Positions 36,837 through 47,517 are shown, counted from the stretch's first letter. The stretch: DNA of 64,000 nucleotides from Sinorhizobium terangae (GCF_009601505.1 NZ_WITC01000026.1:82973-146972), one strand, 5' to 3'. Program-made: numbers and translations. The notes: generated by a model from the sequence alone, not told the origin.

Positions 36837-37785
36837 GAAGTTCGATGAACGCCATCTGATCCAGCTCGCCGCGGTCGTGAAGGCTGGCGGCGTGACCGAG
36901 GGGGCGGCCCTGCTCGGGCTGTCGCAGCCAGCGGTCTCCCGAACGCTTTCCATGCTGGAGAGACGCGTCGGCGAACCGCTCTTCATCAAGGGGCGCAGAC
37001 CGCTACAGCCGACGCCGCTCGGGCGCGCTTTGGCCGACCATGGCCAGATCATGCTGTCGGCGTCACGCAAGGCATCCGATACGGTTGAGAGCTTCCGCGT
37101 CGGCCACAGCGGCGTCGTGCGCCTCGGAGGCACGCCCTTTTTCATGGACGGACTGATTGCCAGCATGATCGCGGAATTCCAGAATCTTTATCCCGATGTC
37201 CGCGTCGATCAGACCTACGGCTACTTTCCCGACCTTCGCGCGGCACTCAAGGCGGACCAGATCGATCTCGCCATCTGCCCCATCGATATTCTCGACGAAG
37301 GATCGGGGCTCGAGTTCCAACAGATATTGCCGGGGCGCAACGTGGTCGCATGCCGGGTGACGCATCCGCTGTTGATGAAGCGGAAGCCGCAACCGGCCCA
37401 CTTGCTCGAGTTTCCATGGATCGCGCCGCCGCCCGGCAGCCCGCTGCTTGCCGACCTGCGCAGCATGCTTCTCTCGTTCGGTGCGACCGAGATCAAGATT
37501 CGCTATTCAGGCGGTTCATTGATGAGCGTCGTCAACTACATGAAGGCGGCGGACGCGCTGACGATCCTGCCCCACAGCGTCGTCTTTGCGCTGAGGAACC
37601 AGAAATCCATTACTGCGCTGCCGATCTCAATCCCGCATCCAGAGCGGGCACTCGGACTGCTCAAACGCTCGGACGCCCCGCGCACGCCGGCCGTGGACCA
37701 GTTCGCCCGGCACGTGCGCACCGGATTCGAAAACCTCAAGCATCTCATCAAGCGTCATGAGCAATCCGTCATTTGGGGTGCATGA
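36835..37785 (+). CDS. LysR-family transcriptional regulator of operon A
   Basis: A 316-residue LysR regulator, with the helix-turn-helix at about residues 8-65 (LIQLAAVVKAGGVTEGAALLG, QPAVSRTLSMLERRVG) and then the effector domain. It is close to GbpR/CatR-like regulators of aromatic and sugar acid pathways. It is divergent from operon A with a palindrome at its start codon. No ribosome site is obvious because the palindrome occupies that place. Confidence 0.92.
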   Translation: MKFDERHLIQLAAVVKAGGVTEGAALLGLSQPAVSRTLSMLERRVGEPLFIKGRRPLQPTPLGRALADHGQIMLSASRKASDTVESFRVGHSGVVRLGGTPFFMDGLIASMIAEFQNLYPDVRVDQTYGYFPDLRAALKADQIDLAICPIDILDEGSGLEFQQILPGRNVVACRVTHPLLMKRKPQPAHLLEFPWIAPPPGSPLLADLRSMLLSFGATEIKIRYSGGSLMSVVNYMKAADALTILPHSVVFALRNQKSITALPISIPHPERALGLLKRSDAPRTPAVDQFARHVRTGFENLKHLIKRHEQSVIWGA

Positions 37786-37905
37786 TGGTTACCTCTCAAC
37801 GGCAGAGACCCGGGACAAGAATCCGGCCCGGGCAAAAAATGCATTCACGCGAAGAACGGCAAAGGTTATAGCGGTCCCAAGTTGACGAACAGATTGGACC
37901 TCTCC

Positions 37906-39138
<1,233 letters not shown>

Positions 39139-39213
39139 CCCTTCCTGCATCTGCGCTGCCATGTGACGGGAGAAAGCAGCCGGCATCTCGGGCCGGCCGC
39201 TGATCGAGCTTTT

Positions 39214-39546
39214 TCACGTAGGCATCGCCAGCAGCACCGATGCCGGGGCATTGGTTCGGTTCGACAGCGCGCGCGCCTCGCCCGGCGCAAGCCGGCAGCT
39301 GTCGAGATAACCCAGCGTCACCGTCTCGTCCTGCGTCTCGATCGTTACCTCGCCGGCAAGGACGATGTAGATCTTCTCGACGGAGGCATCCTTCAGCGAT
39401 GTGTGCGCCCCAGGGAGAAGGTGCGACAGACCGATCCAGATCGTATCGGTAGCGGTCGCTTCCTTCCCCTGAAGACGAAGGCAGCGCATATCGTAATGCT
39501 CTGCCGCCTCGTAGGGCTTCGCCTCCCGGTAGAGGGTTACCTGCAT
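39214..39546 (-). CDS. Small cupin-domain protein
   Basis: A 110-residue single-domain cupin, the last gene of operon B. The second cupin motif is visible in SVEKIYIVLAGEVTIET and GYLDSCRLAPGEARALSN; the His residues usual in metal-binding cupins are largely missing, leaving a Glu and a few polar residues. It could be a small-molecule binder or isomerase. ATG 39546 is preferred to the TTG two codons upstream. Confidence 0.75.
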   Translation of the reverse strand: MQVTLYREAKPYEAAEHYDMRCLRLQGKEATATDTIWIGLSHLLPGAHTSLKDASVEKIYIVLAGEVTIETQDETVTLGYLDSCRLAPGEARALSNRTNAPASVLLAMPT

Positions 39547-39556
39547 CCGCAAAACC

Positions 39557-40561
39557 TCACGGCTTCAGGAGGACGCGATCCGGCGTGCCGCGCAGCACTG
39601 AGGCATACGCCTTGGCCGCGTCGGCAAGGCCGTAGACGGTGGCCGGGTTGATCGGGAAAGGTTTCAGCAGTCCCTCCTCGAATTTCGGTTTCAGCGGATC
39701 GAAGATGCGCGCGCCATCGACCGATGAGAGCGCCAAGGTATCGATGCCGATATATTTGTGGCGGCCGCGGAAGAAGTTGAAGATGTCGAACGGCACGGCC
39801 CTATCGAATGTCGAGATGAAGATCTGCCGGGCCTGTTTCGCCATGGCCTTGTTGGCGATCTCGAAATAGGGACTGCCGACCGTGTTGAAGACGATATCCG
39901 CCCCGTGGCCACCGGTCTTTTCCCGAACGATCGCCGCCACGTCGTCACAGCTGCTGTTCAGCATCTCGACCGGACCGTTGGTGTGGCCGAGCAATGGCTG
40001 GTCGTTGTATTCGACGGCGAAGACCTTGGCACCGGCCATGGTCGCAAGCTGGATCGCTGCCTGTCCGACCTTCCCGTTGCCGCCGCACACGAGGACGACG
40101 TCAGTCGGCTGGACGCCACCGGCCTCGCGCAGGCCCTCATAAGCCGTGATGAACGGAACGCCGATCGATCCCGCCTCTTCCATCGTGAAATTCTTCGGCT
40201 TCTCGCGGACCGCCTTCTGGTCGAGCACCATCCATTTGGCATGGCTGCCGTCCTGGCTGATGCCGAGTTCGCCGCCGCCGCCCCAGATCTCCAATCCGAT
40301 CATCGATTTCGGGCCTTCCCGCACGATGCCACCGAAGTCGCGCCCGGGAATGCGCGGCCAGACCGCATGCGGCATGTGGCCGAGCGAGGCCTTGACATCG
40401 CTGGGGTTGACGCCTGCCGCCACGATCTCCACCAGCACCTGTCCCGGTCCGGGTCGCGGCACGCTGACATCGACGACGTCGATCAGCAGATTGTCGAGGT
40501 CGGCGGAGGCTTGCGAGACGCGCAGCGCTTTCGCGACCTTCGTATCAGTCAGCATATTCAT
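39557..40561 (-). CDS. MDR-family oxidoreductase, quinone-oxidoreductase-like
   Basis: A 334-residue medium-chain dehydrogenase/reductase. The N-terminal GroES-like part has PRPGPGQVLVEIVAAGVNPSD and GRDFGGIV. The Rossmann part has VCGGNGKVGQAAIQLA with NADPH-type spacing. The catalytic Zn Cys/His set of alcohol dehydrogenases is not seen, so it is a zinc-free quinone oxidoreductase or enoyl-reductase type. AAGGGGAA precedes the ATG. Within operon B it could reduce an unsaturated ring-cleavage product; that is inference. Confidence 0.85.
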   Translation of the reverse strand: MNMLTDTKVAKALRVSQASADLDNLLIDVVDVSVPRPGPGQVLVEIVAAGVNPSDVKASLGHMPHAVWPRIPGRDFGGIVREGPKSMIGLEIWGGGGELGISQDGSHAKWMVLDQKAVREKPKNFTMEEAGSIGVPFITAYEGLREAGGVQPTDVVLVCGGNGKVGQAAIQLATMAGAKVFAVEYNDQPLLGHTNGPVEMLNSSCDDVAAIVREKTGGHGADIVFNTVGSPYFEIANKAMAKQARQIFISTFDRAVPFDIFNFFRGRHKYIGIDTLALSSVDGARIFDPLKPKFEEGLLKPFPINPATVYGLADAAKAYASVLRGTPDRVLLKP

Positions 40562-40590
40562 GGCATTCCCCTTTTCATGGATGCGGCCGC

Positions 40591-41469
40591 TCAGGCCTTC
40601 AACTGCAGGATCTCTCGGGCTTCGAACGGGTTGGCGATTTGCCCGCCGAGCTTCTCGACGATGTCGCGGGCACGCTCGACGAGCTCGCCGTTGCCTTTCG
40701 CGAGCACGCCCTTGGCGATGTACGAGTTGTCTTCGAGACCGACGCGGACGTGTCCGCCAAGCAAGTAGGCCTGGGCGGCCATCGGGAATGACATGCGGCC
40801 GACACCGAAGCCGGTCCACACCGCGTCGCGCGGCAACATCCGCGCGGCTAGCGCCATGGCGTCGGGCGTCGACGGCAAGCCGTATTTCACGCCGGTGACG
40901 ATCGTGAACATCGCCGGAGACTTGAGCACGCCCGCCTTCAGGAGGTCGTGCGCGAGTTGGATGTCGCCGGTGTCGAAGACCTCGAGCTCCGGCTTGACGC
41001 CGGCCCCATTGATGAGATCCGCCATGATCTTGACGTTGCCGGGCGTGTTGATCACGACTTCGGTGCCGAAGGTCATCGTGTTGAGGTCGAGCGTCGCGAT
41101 ATCCGGCTTCAACTCGAGAATATGTTCGACGCGCCGTTCCGGGCGCATCAGCGTCGTGCGCGGACCGGCGACCGCGGGGTTCTCGTCGCTCGGGTGATAG
41201 CGTCCGCCCGGCCCGGTCGTGACATTCAATATCACGGCGCTATTTTTCGCGCGGATCCGATCGATCACCTCGCGGTAATATCGGATCTCCATCGACGGCT
41301 TCGCCGTTTCTGGATCGCGCACGTGGATATGAACCACGGCCGCGCCAGCGTCCGCCGCGTCCAGGCAGGAGCTGGCGATTTCTTCCGGGGTCACCGGCAG
41401 GCCGGGGTGGTTTTCCCTGGTGGTCAAATTGCCGGTGACCGCGCAGGTGATGATGACTTTCGGCTGCAT
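40591..41469 (-). CDS. Beta-keto acid cleavage enzyme (BKACE, former DUF849)
   Basis: A 292-residue TIM-barrel zinc enzyme of the 3-keto-5-aminohexanoate cleavage family. Zn ligands are visible as His47 and His49 (VVHIHVRDP) and Glu246 (RVGLEDN). Family members condense a 3-oxo acid with acetyl-CoA and split it into acetoacetate and an acyl-CoA; some act on 3-oxoadipate. In operon B no 3-oxoadipate CoA-transferase or thiolase is seen, so this enzyme may do that job. It shares one base (ATGA type) with the SDR gene. Confidence 0.9.
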   Translation of the reverse strand: MQPKVIITCAVTGNLTTRENHPGLPVTPEEIASSCLDAADAGAAVVHIHVRDPETAKPSMEIRYYREVIDRIRAKNSAVILNVTTGPGGRYHPSDENPAVAGPRTTLMRPERRVEHILELKPDIATLDLNTMTFGTEVVINTPGNVKIMADLINGAGVKPELEVFDTGDIQLAHDLLKAGVLKSPAMFTIVTGVKYGLPSTPDAMALAARMLPRDAVWTGFGVGRMSFPMAAQAYLLGGHVRVGLEDNSYIAKGVLAKGNGELVERARDIVEKLGGQIANPFEAREILQLKA

Positions 41470-42221
41470 CAGAGGTGCCTCCCCCCGTCGACGACGATCC
41501 GGGTACCCGTCGAGAATTTCAAATGCGTGGCACAGGCAAGGATCGCCTCGGCGACGTCGGTCGGAGTCGTCAGGCGCTTGAGCGGCGTTGCGGCCGCTGC
41601 CTTCTCCTTGAACTCCTGCCCGCGGCCCGGAACGAATTCGGTATCGACGACGCCCGGCGAGACCGCCATGACGCGGATATCCGGTGCGAGCGCGCGCGCG
41701 AGCGAGTTGGTCATGATGTCCAGCCCTGCCTTGGCACCGCAGTAGGCGATGTTCGAGCCGATGCCGGTAAAGGCAGCAATCGACGAGACATTGACGATCA
41801 GCCCGTCCCGATGCGCTTTCAGCGCCGGGGCGAAGGCGCGCACGGTCGAGAAAACGCCCCGCCAGTTGTTGACGAAAATCTGATCAATCAGTTCATCGGT
41901 CAGGCCTTCGAGGTCGGCGTGGGCGACCGGGCTCGTCACGCCGGCGGTGTTCACGAGGATGTCGGCGCGCCCAAGCGCAGCGAGCGTACGGTCCCGAAAC
42001 GCATTGATGGTCGACGTATCCTCGATCGACACCGGCAGGGCGATGTGTCCCTCGCCCGGCAAGGCTGAGACGATCGCCTCTGCCCTCTCTTTTCCGGAGC
42101 GGTAACCAACCACGACTCGGGCGCCGGCTTCGGCAAACAGGCGGCAGGCTTCCCGCCCGATGCCGCCGGAACCGCCGGCGACGACTGCAACTTTTCCCGC
42201 CAGGGCATCAGACAAACGCAT
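41469..42221 (-). CDS. Short-chain dehydrogenase/reductase
   Basis: A 250-residue classical SDR: cofactor motif GGSGGIG at residues 16-22, NTAGV, catalytic Ser147 (NVSSIAAF), Tyr160 and Lys164 (YCGAKAG), and the PGVVDTEF loop. It lies between the dioxygenase and BKACE genes with one-base overlaps on both sides, so it is tightly coupled. A role in reducing a keto or oxidising a hydroxy intermediate of operon B is likely, substrate unknown. Confidence 0.9.
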   Translation of the reverse strand: MRLSDALAGKVAVVAGGSGGIGREACRLFAEAGARVVVGYRSGKERAEAIVSALPGEGHIALPVSIEDTSTINAFRDRTLAALGRADILVNTAGVTSPVAHADLEGLTDELIDQIFVNNWRGVFSTVRAFAPALKAHRDGLIVNVSSIAAFTGIGSNIAYCGAKAGLDIMTNSLARALAPDIRVMAVSPGVVDTEFVPGRGQEFKEKAAAATPLKRLTTPTDVAEAILACATHLKFSTGTRIVVDGGRHL

Positions 42222-43159
42222 TACCGATGCCCTCCCGATTTGCTGCCGGAGATCGGCGGAACCGGATAGGTCGGTTCACCCTCGATCAGCTTGAACTGGT
42301 ATTCGCAGCTGTAGAAAGGCAGCGGGGTCTCCGGATAATCGGGATGCTGCTCGGTATGCTCGACGAATTTGCCGACGATCTGGGTCTTGGCTCCGAAGAC
42401 CACATCCGTCACCAGCGCCTGCGGCGTGTCGGAAAAGATCTGGGTGATCAATGTCTTGTGACCCGGGGCCGATACGATGAAGTGGATGTGCGCGGGTCGC
42501 ATCGGGTGGCGCCGCTGCGCCCGCAGAAGGTCGCCTACGGGCCCGCCGGTCGGCACCGGATAACCGGCCGGCTTCACCGAGGTGAAGTGGAAGCGTCCGT
42601 CGGCATCGGTGCGGAACACACCGCGGAGATTGAAATCCTCCTGCTCTGCGTCCTGATTTTCGTAGAGGCCGACCGGGGATGCCTGCCAGACATCGAGTTT
42701 CGCATCGGCAATCGGCTTGCCGTCGACGCCCGTGACCCGACCCTTGAAATAAAGCGTCGGACCGGGCGTTTCGGAGCGCGCGATGCAGTCACCGCACTCG
42801 CAGGCCGGCGCTTGCCCACGATAGAAGGGACCGAGCAGCGCCGACATCGTCTCGCCCTGCATCCCGTCGTTGTTGATGAGGTCGATCAGCGTCGAAGCGC
42901 CGAGCACGTCGGCTGCGAGCACGACCTCGTTGTTGGTCTCATGGGTGTGGTGGCCGAGCGCCGCGATCCAGCGCAGTCCATATTCGAATTCCTCCTCGGT
43001 CGGTCGCGTCTCGATGATGAATTCGTGGAGATGGCGCACCATGGACTCCATCAGTTGCTTGAGCCGCGGGTTGGATGTGCGCGACATCGCGGCCAATACG
43101 GTCGGCGTGACGTCAGCGACGGTTTCGATCAGTTTCGGCTCGACTGTTACGTGTTGCAT
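42221..43159 (-). CDS. Intradiol ring-cleavage dioxygenase, third copy
   Basis: A 312-residue dioxygenase more distant from the two in operon A. Iron ligands are Tyr166 (VGLYEN), Tyr200 (PAGYPVPTGGPVG), His224 and His226 (RPAHIHFI). It has a cysteine cluster CECGDC (residues 120-125) in the region where the catalytic domain starts, and an extended C-terminus (PLPFYSCEYQF onward). Its operon partners are GST, SDR and BKACE, which suggests a different aromatic substrate from operon A. Confidence 0.9.
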   Translation of the reverse strand: MQHVTVEPKLIETVADVTPTVLAAMSRTSNPRLKQLMESMVRHLHEFIIETRPTEEEFEYGLRWIAALGHHTHETNNEVVLAADVLGASTLIDLINNDGMQGETMSALLGPFYRGQAPACECGDCIARSETPGPTLYFKGRVTGVDGKPIADAKLDVWQASPVGLYENQDAEQEDFNLRGVFRTDADGRFHFTSVKPAGYPVPTGGPVGDLLRAQRRHPMRPAHIHFIVSAPGHKTLITQIFSDTPQALVTDVVFGAKTQIVGKFVEHTEQHPDYPETPLPFYSCEYQFKLIEGEPTYPVPPISGSKSGGHR

Positions 43160-43184
43160 CCTGCTTCTCCTGTCGTTTGCCGTT

Positions 43185-43958
43185 TCAGGCGGCCGCTGTT
43201 TTCAAGGCCTGGAGATGTGGATATTTCTCCGTCAGCAGCGAGCCGTGGTAGTAGGTCTTGGGGAAGGCCTCGGTCGCGCGAATGCGATCGAGCCAGGCAG
43301 CGATTTCGGGAGAGCCGCCCCACAGGCGGCCGAGATTGATATCGTCCATCCGAACGATCACCGGCATGATGGCGACGTCGGCCAACGTCATCTCCTTGCC
43401 AATCAACCAAGGCCCGCCGCTTTCGCTGAGCCAGCGCGCCATGCGGTCGATCCCGCGTTGCAGCCGGACGAGCGCTTCATCCATTTCCGATTGCGGAAAG
43501 CCGGTACGTCCCATCTTCATCAGGAATTCGCGGCGGAGCGGCTTGCTCTCGCAGACCGCCAGGAATTCCTCCTCCGTCATCGCCTGGTAATGCGGCAGGA
43601 AGGCGAGGTTGTAGGACGGCACGCGCACGGCCGGCGTCGGCACTTCGTCGATGTAGCGCATCATCGCCCGCATCCGCGCAACCTTGAGCGGGTCCCGCGG
43701 GCGCAGCGGCGCAACGTCGCCAAGGATATCCTCGAGATATTCCATGATCACGGAGGAATCGATCACGGAGGCACCTCGATGGACGAGCGCCGGGACCAAT
43801 CCGTTCGGATTGATGGCGAGGTAATCGGGCTTCAGCTGGTCACCCTTGAAAAGGTCCAGTTTGTGCTCCTCGAAGGTCCCCCCCTTGGCATGGAGCACGT
43901 AGCGCACCCGTTGGCTGCAGGTGGATTGCGGTGCGTTGTAAAGCACGTATTCCGACAT
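43185..43958 (-). CDS. Glutathione S-transferase family protein (LigF-like)
   Basis: A 257-residue GST. The thioredoxin-like N-terminal domain has APQSTCSQRVRYVLHAKG, the NPNGLVPALVH cis-Pro loop and IDSSVIMEYLEDI (glutathione gamma-Glu binding). The C-terminal helical domain has LIGKEMTLADVAIMPV. The LRPRDPLKVARMRAMMRYIDE segment resembles bacterial beta-etherases of the LigF type. It may cleave an aryl ether or isomerise a cis double bond before or after ring opening. Excellent ribosome site (GGGAGGAGGAAG). Confidence 0.85.
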   Translation of the reverse strand: MSEYVLYNAPQSTCSQRVRYVLHAKGGTFEEHKLDLFKGDQLKPDYLAINPNGLVPALVHRGASVIDSSVIMEYLEDILGDVAPLRPRDPLKVARMRAMMRYIDEVPTPAVRVPSYNLAFLPHYQAMTEEEFLAVCESKPLRREFLMKMGRTGFPQSEMDEALVRLQRGIDRMARWLSESGGPWLIGKEMTLADVAIMPVIVRMDDINLGRLWGGSPEIAAWLDRIRATEAFPKTYYHGSLLTEKYPHLQALKTAAA

Positions 43959-44033
43959 GACTTCCTCCTCCCGCCATTCCGGCAGGTTTCAATCCTTGAA
44001 GTTCAGGAACAGGCACTCCGGCGGGACCGGCCA

Positions 44034-45080
44034 TCAATCCCAGTTGAGCACGCGTGGCAGCTTGCCCTTTTTTGCGAGCGTGCCGACCAGCCCCAGCGGG
44101 AAGAATATGAGGCCCACCGCCATCACCAGGCCGGTCCCCAGGATGTTGACCTCGGATGCGCCCATCGTGGCGACGAAGAGTTCGTTGAGCGCAACGATCA
44201 GGATGGCGCCGACCACCGGTCCGGCAATCGTGCCTTTCCCTCCGAGGATCGACATCAGCACGAGGTTCGCCGAAACGAGGATCAGGAGAAAAATATTCGG
44301 GCGTAGATAGGTCAGATATTCGCCCCAGACCGCGCCGGTCATCCCGACGAAGAAGGCCGAAAGCGCGAAAGCCATGACCTTGTAGAAGCGCGTGTCGATG
44401 CCCGCGCTTTCCGCCTTGATCTCGTCCTTCGAGATTGCCCGAAGACCGAGGCCGAACTTGGAGTGCTTGATGCGGTAGGTCGCCCAGACCGTGAAGGCCG
44501 CGATCACGATCATCGCATAGTAGTAGGGCAGCTTTGCCCACTGCACCGGCAGGTCGTTGGTCGGGAGCGTCAGGCCGTTGGCGCCGCCAATAAACTCCCA
44601 GTTGTCGAACAGGATACGGGCGATCATCAGAAGCGCGATCGACGAGATGATGAAACTGGGTCCGCGCACCTTGAGCGTGATCAGGCCAACCATGTAGCCG
44701 AGAACAGCCGCGACGAGACCGGCAAGAGGCGCCGTTATGATGGTCGAGATGCCATAGCGCGCCAAGAGCATGCCGGCGAAATAGCCACCGACGCCGAAGA
44801 ACACACTGTGACCCAGCGAGACGTAGCCGGCGAAGCCACCAAGGATGTTCCATCCCGAAGCCATCGCCACGTAGGAGGCGGTGAACAGGACAAGATGAAG
44901 CACGTAGTTGTAGTTACCCACGAATTGCAGGAGCGGCAGCGCCAGCAGGACCACTAGCAGCGCCAGGGGAAACCAGGTCGCTCTCGTCTGATCGGCCCTG
45001 CGGGCCAGTTTCTCGTTATGTGCACGCCGTGCCTCGAGGACGGAATTGGCGCTCGATTGTTGAAGGGTGACGTTCATCAT
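44034..45080 (-). CDS. Branched-chain-type ABC permease (LivM), operon B
   Basis: A 348-residue LivM-type permease. It starts at ATG 45080, which overlaps the LivH-type stop as ATGA; a second ATG follows at once. Landmarks are WNILGGFAGYVSLGHSVFFGVGGY, LALRAISKDEIKAESAGI-like core (LGLRAISKDE), and SILGGKGTIAGPVVGA. With the other four genes upstream it forms the second importer of the region. Confidence 0.9.
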   Translation of the reverse strand: MMNVTLQQSSANSVLEARRAHNEKLARRADQTRATWFPLALLVVLLALPLLQFVGNYNYVLHLVLFTASYVAMASGWNILGGFAGYVSLGHSVFFGVGGYFAGMLLARYGISTIITAPLAGLVAAVLGYMVGLITLKVRGPSFIISSIALLMIARILFDNWEFIGGANGLTLPTNDLPVQWAKLPYYYAMIVIAAFTVWATYRIKHSKFGLGLRAISKDEIKAESAGIDTRFYKVMAFALSAFFVGMTGAVWGEYLTYLRPNIFLLILVSANLVLMSILGGKGTIAGPVVGAILIVALNELFVATMGASEVNILGTGLVMAVGLIFFPLGLVGTLAKKGKLPRVLNWD

Positions 45081-45955
45081 GCCATCTCCGGTTTTTCGCC
45101 GAACAACCCCTGGGGCCGGATCAGCAGGATGAGGAAAAGGGCGAGGAAGAAGGTCATGGTCGACCAGGTGGCGCCGATCCATGTGCCGACGAAGGCAGCA
45201 ACGACCGACAGCAACAGAGCAGCCACGACGGTGCCCAGAATGCTGCCCATGCCGCCGAGCACCACGACCGACATCAGCATCGCCACCCATTCCCAATGCT
45301 TGGCCGGGAAAAAGCTGAAGACGAAGCTGACCAGCGAGCCGGCAGCCCCGGCAAGGCCGATGCCGATCGCAAAGGCGAGAATGCTGATGAAGTTGACATT
45401 GACGCCGAGGAGCTCAGCCGCCTCGCGGTTCTGGGTGGTGGCGCGGATGGCATAGCCGAGCCGCGAATATTTGAGAAAGAGCGTCAGCGCAGCGATGATC
45501 GCGAGCGACAGCACCCCGGCATAGAGCTGCCCCTTCGGAATGAAGACGTCGCCGATGAAAAAGGCATCCGTGGCATAATCGGGTGAGGTCACGCGCTGGG
45601 TGTTGGTGAACAGACCGCCGAGCACGCCTTCCGCCATCATCGCGAGTGCGAAGGTCAGAAGCACGGTCATCTCGGAATATTTCGCGCTCTTCGTCTCCCT
45701 CTCGAACATCAGGCGATAGAGCAGAACGCCGATCGCCGCCATGATGGCCGCCGACACCGGCAGCATCACGATCGGGTCGATGCCGAGAACTTTGAACGCC
45801 CAGTAGGCAATGTAAGCACCGGCGATGATCAGCGATGGATGCGCGAGATTGACGATGCGCATGACGCCGAAGACGAGCGAGAGACCGGATCCCATCAAGG
45901 CGATGACGCCGCCAAGCGCCAGGCCGAGGATCAATATCTGAAGGATGTCTGCCAT
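45077..45955 (-). CDS. Branched-chain-type ABC permease (LivH), operon B
   Basis: A 292-residue LivH-type permease: GLALGGVIALMGSGLSLVFG, MRIVNLAHPSLIIAGAY, VVLGGMGSILGTVVAALLL. CTGAAGGGGGAAAC precedes ATG 45955. It lies 10 bp after the LivF-type stop and is coupled to the LivM gene by a 4-bp overlap. Confidence 0.9.
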   Translation of the reverse strand: MADILQILILGLALGGVIALMGSGLSLVFGVMRIVNLAHPSLIIAGAYIAYWAFKVLGIDPIVMLPVSAAIMAAIGVLLYRLMFERETKSAKYSEMTVLLTFALAMMAEGVLGGLFTNTQRVTSPDYATDAFFIGDVFIPKGQLYAGVLSLAIIAALTLFLKYSRLGYAIRATTQNREAAELLGVNVNFISILAFAIGIGLAGAAGSLVSFVFSFFPAKHWEWVAMLMSVVVLGGMGSILGTVVAALLLSVVAAFVGTWIGATWSTMTFFLALFLILLIRPQGLFGEKPEMA

Positions 45956-45965
45956 GTTTCCCCCT

Positions 45966-46694
45966 TCAGGCGGCCTTCTTGCCGCCAAGGTAGAGTTCCT
46001 GGATGCGCGGGTCGGCGAGCACGTCAGCGGCCGGCCCCTCGAACAGTGTGCGGCCGAGGTCGAGCACAACGCCCCAATCGGAATTCTTGAGCCCCATCAA
46101 CGCATTCTGCTCGACCAGCAGTACGGTGACGCCTTCGGCCGACATCATCTTCATGATGTCGAACATCTCCTGGATTACTTTTGGCGCCAGCCCGAGCGAT
46201 GGCTCGTCGAGCATGACGATCGCCGGTTTGATGATCAGCGTGCGGGCCATGGCGAGCGTCTGCTGCTGGCCGCCCGACATCGTGCCGGCGTGTTGCTCGG
46301 CCCGCTCGCGCAGGATCGGAAAGCGCTCGAGAATTCCGTCGATCCGGCGGTCGAGCTCCTTTTGATCGTTGAGGATGAACCCGCCCATGCGCAGATTGTC
46401 GCGCACGGTCATCTTTGGAAACAGCGCCCTCTCCTGGGGTACGAAGCAGATACCCTCACGCAGAATCTGATCCGGCCGCATCCCGTTGAGGCGCTTGCCT
46501 TTGAAGACCACATCGCCCTTACGGATGGTCAGCATGCCGCATATCGACTTCAGCAGAGTCGACTTGCCTGCGCCATTCGGTCCGATGATGCAATGGACCT
46601 TTCCGGGTTCGACGGTCAGATGCGCACCGTCGAGGATGGCCGGTCCGTCGCCATAGCCGGCGGTGATGTTGGTGACCTGGAGCAGTTCGGTCAT
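45966..46694 (-). CDS. Branched-chain-type ABC ATPase (LivF), operon B
   Basis: A 242-residue ATPase: Walker A GPNGAGKST, FVPQERALFPKMTVRDNLRMG, signature MSGGQQQTLAMARTL, Walker B IVMLDEPSLGLAP, LLVEQNALMGL. It shares one base with the LivG-type gene upstream. It works with the LivG partner to power the operon B importer. Confidence 0.92.
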   Translation of the reverse strand: MTELLQVTNITAGYGDGPAILDGAHLTVEPGKVHCIIGPNGAGKSTLLKSICGMLTIRKGDVVFKGKRLNGMRPDQILREGICFVPQERALFPKMTVRDNLRMGGFILNDQKELDRRIDGILERFPILRERAEQHAGTMSGGQQQTLAMARTLIIKPAIVMLDEPSLGLAPKVIQEMFDIMKMMSAEGVTVLLVEQNALMGLKNSDWGVVLDLGRTLFEGPAADVLADPRIQELYLGGKKAA

Positions 46695-47443
46695 CAGGCA
46701 GCCTCCTCTTCGAGAACACCGCCGAGATAGGCGTCGAGCACTTGCGGATCCTTGCGCACCATCTCCGGCGGTCCGTCACAGATCACGCGGCCTTGCGCCA
46801 TGACCACCACCCTGTGGGAAAGCCGCATGATCAGCTCCATGTTGTGCTCGACGATCAGGACCGTGAGGCCCTTCTTCTCGTTGAGAGCCCGGATGTGGCC
46901 GATGATCTCCTCCATCAGGGTCGGGTTGACGCCGCCGGCCGGCTCGTCGAGCAGGATGATCTTCGGGTCCGACATCAGGAGGGCGGCGAGGTCCATCAGC
47001 TTCTTCTGGCCATAGGAGAGGTTGTGGCCGTCTTCGTAGGCGATGCGGGTGATGCCGAGAAAGTCGAGGATGGCCATCGCCTTGTCCCGTTCTTCCGCGC
47101 TCATCGCCGGCCGCAGCAAGCCGCGAATGCCCTCGACGCGAGACTGCACGATGACGTTCTCGATCACCGTCATGTCGGAAAGGTTGCGGGAGATCTGGAA
47201 CGTGCGGCTGAGGCCTTTGGCGGTGATCTTGTGCGGCCGCAATTGATCGATCCGCTCTCCGTCGAGCCAGACTTCACCGGACGTCGGCGTCACCGTGCGG
47301 CTGATGCAGTTGAACGCAGTCGTCTTGCCCGCCCCGTTCGGTCCGATCAGGGCGGTGATCGAGCCCCTTTCGACGGCGAATGTCGCGCCGTCGACGGCCT
47401 TGATGCCCCCATAGTGCTTGCAAAGGTTCTTCACTTCGAGCAT
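46694..47443 (-). CDS. Branched-chain-type ABC ATPase (LivG), operon B
   Basis: A 249-residue ATPase: Walker A GPNGAGKTT, GLSRTFQISRNLSDMTVIEN, signature LSYGQKKLMDLAALL, Walker B IILLDEPAGGVNP, LIVEHNMELIM. Start ATG 47443 aligns with family N-termini (LEVKNLCKHYGG); the frame upstream runs into the binding-protein gene and is not coding. The gap to the binding-protein gene is 74 bp. Confidence 0.92.
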   Translation of the reverse strand: MLEVKNLCKHYGGIKAVDGATFAVERGSITALIGPNGAGKTTAFNCISRTVTPTSGEVWLDGERIDQLRPHKITAKGLSRTFQISRNLSDMTVIENVIVQSRVEGIRGLLRPAMSAEERDKAMAILDFLGITRIAYEDGHNLSYGQKKLMDLAALLMSDPKIILLDEPAGGVNPTLMEEIIGHIRALNEKKGLTVLIVEHNMELIMRLSHRVVVMAQGRVICDGPPEMVRKDPQVLDAYLGGVLEEEAA

Positions 47444-47517
47444 GCGCCCGACCTCCCATTTCCTCGACACGATTTCTTGCGGTCCGGACGCGGGCTCATG
47501 CCCTCGCCCGGATGCGC

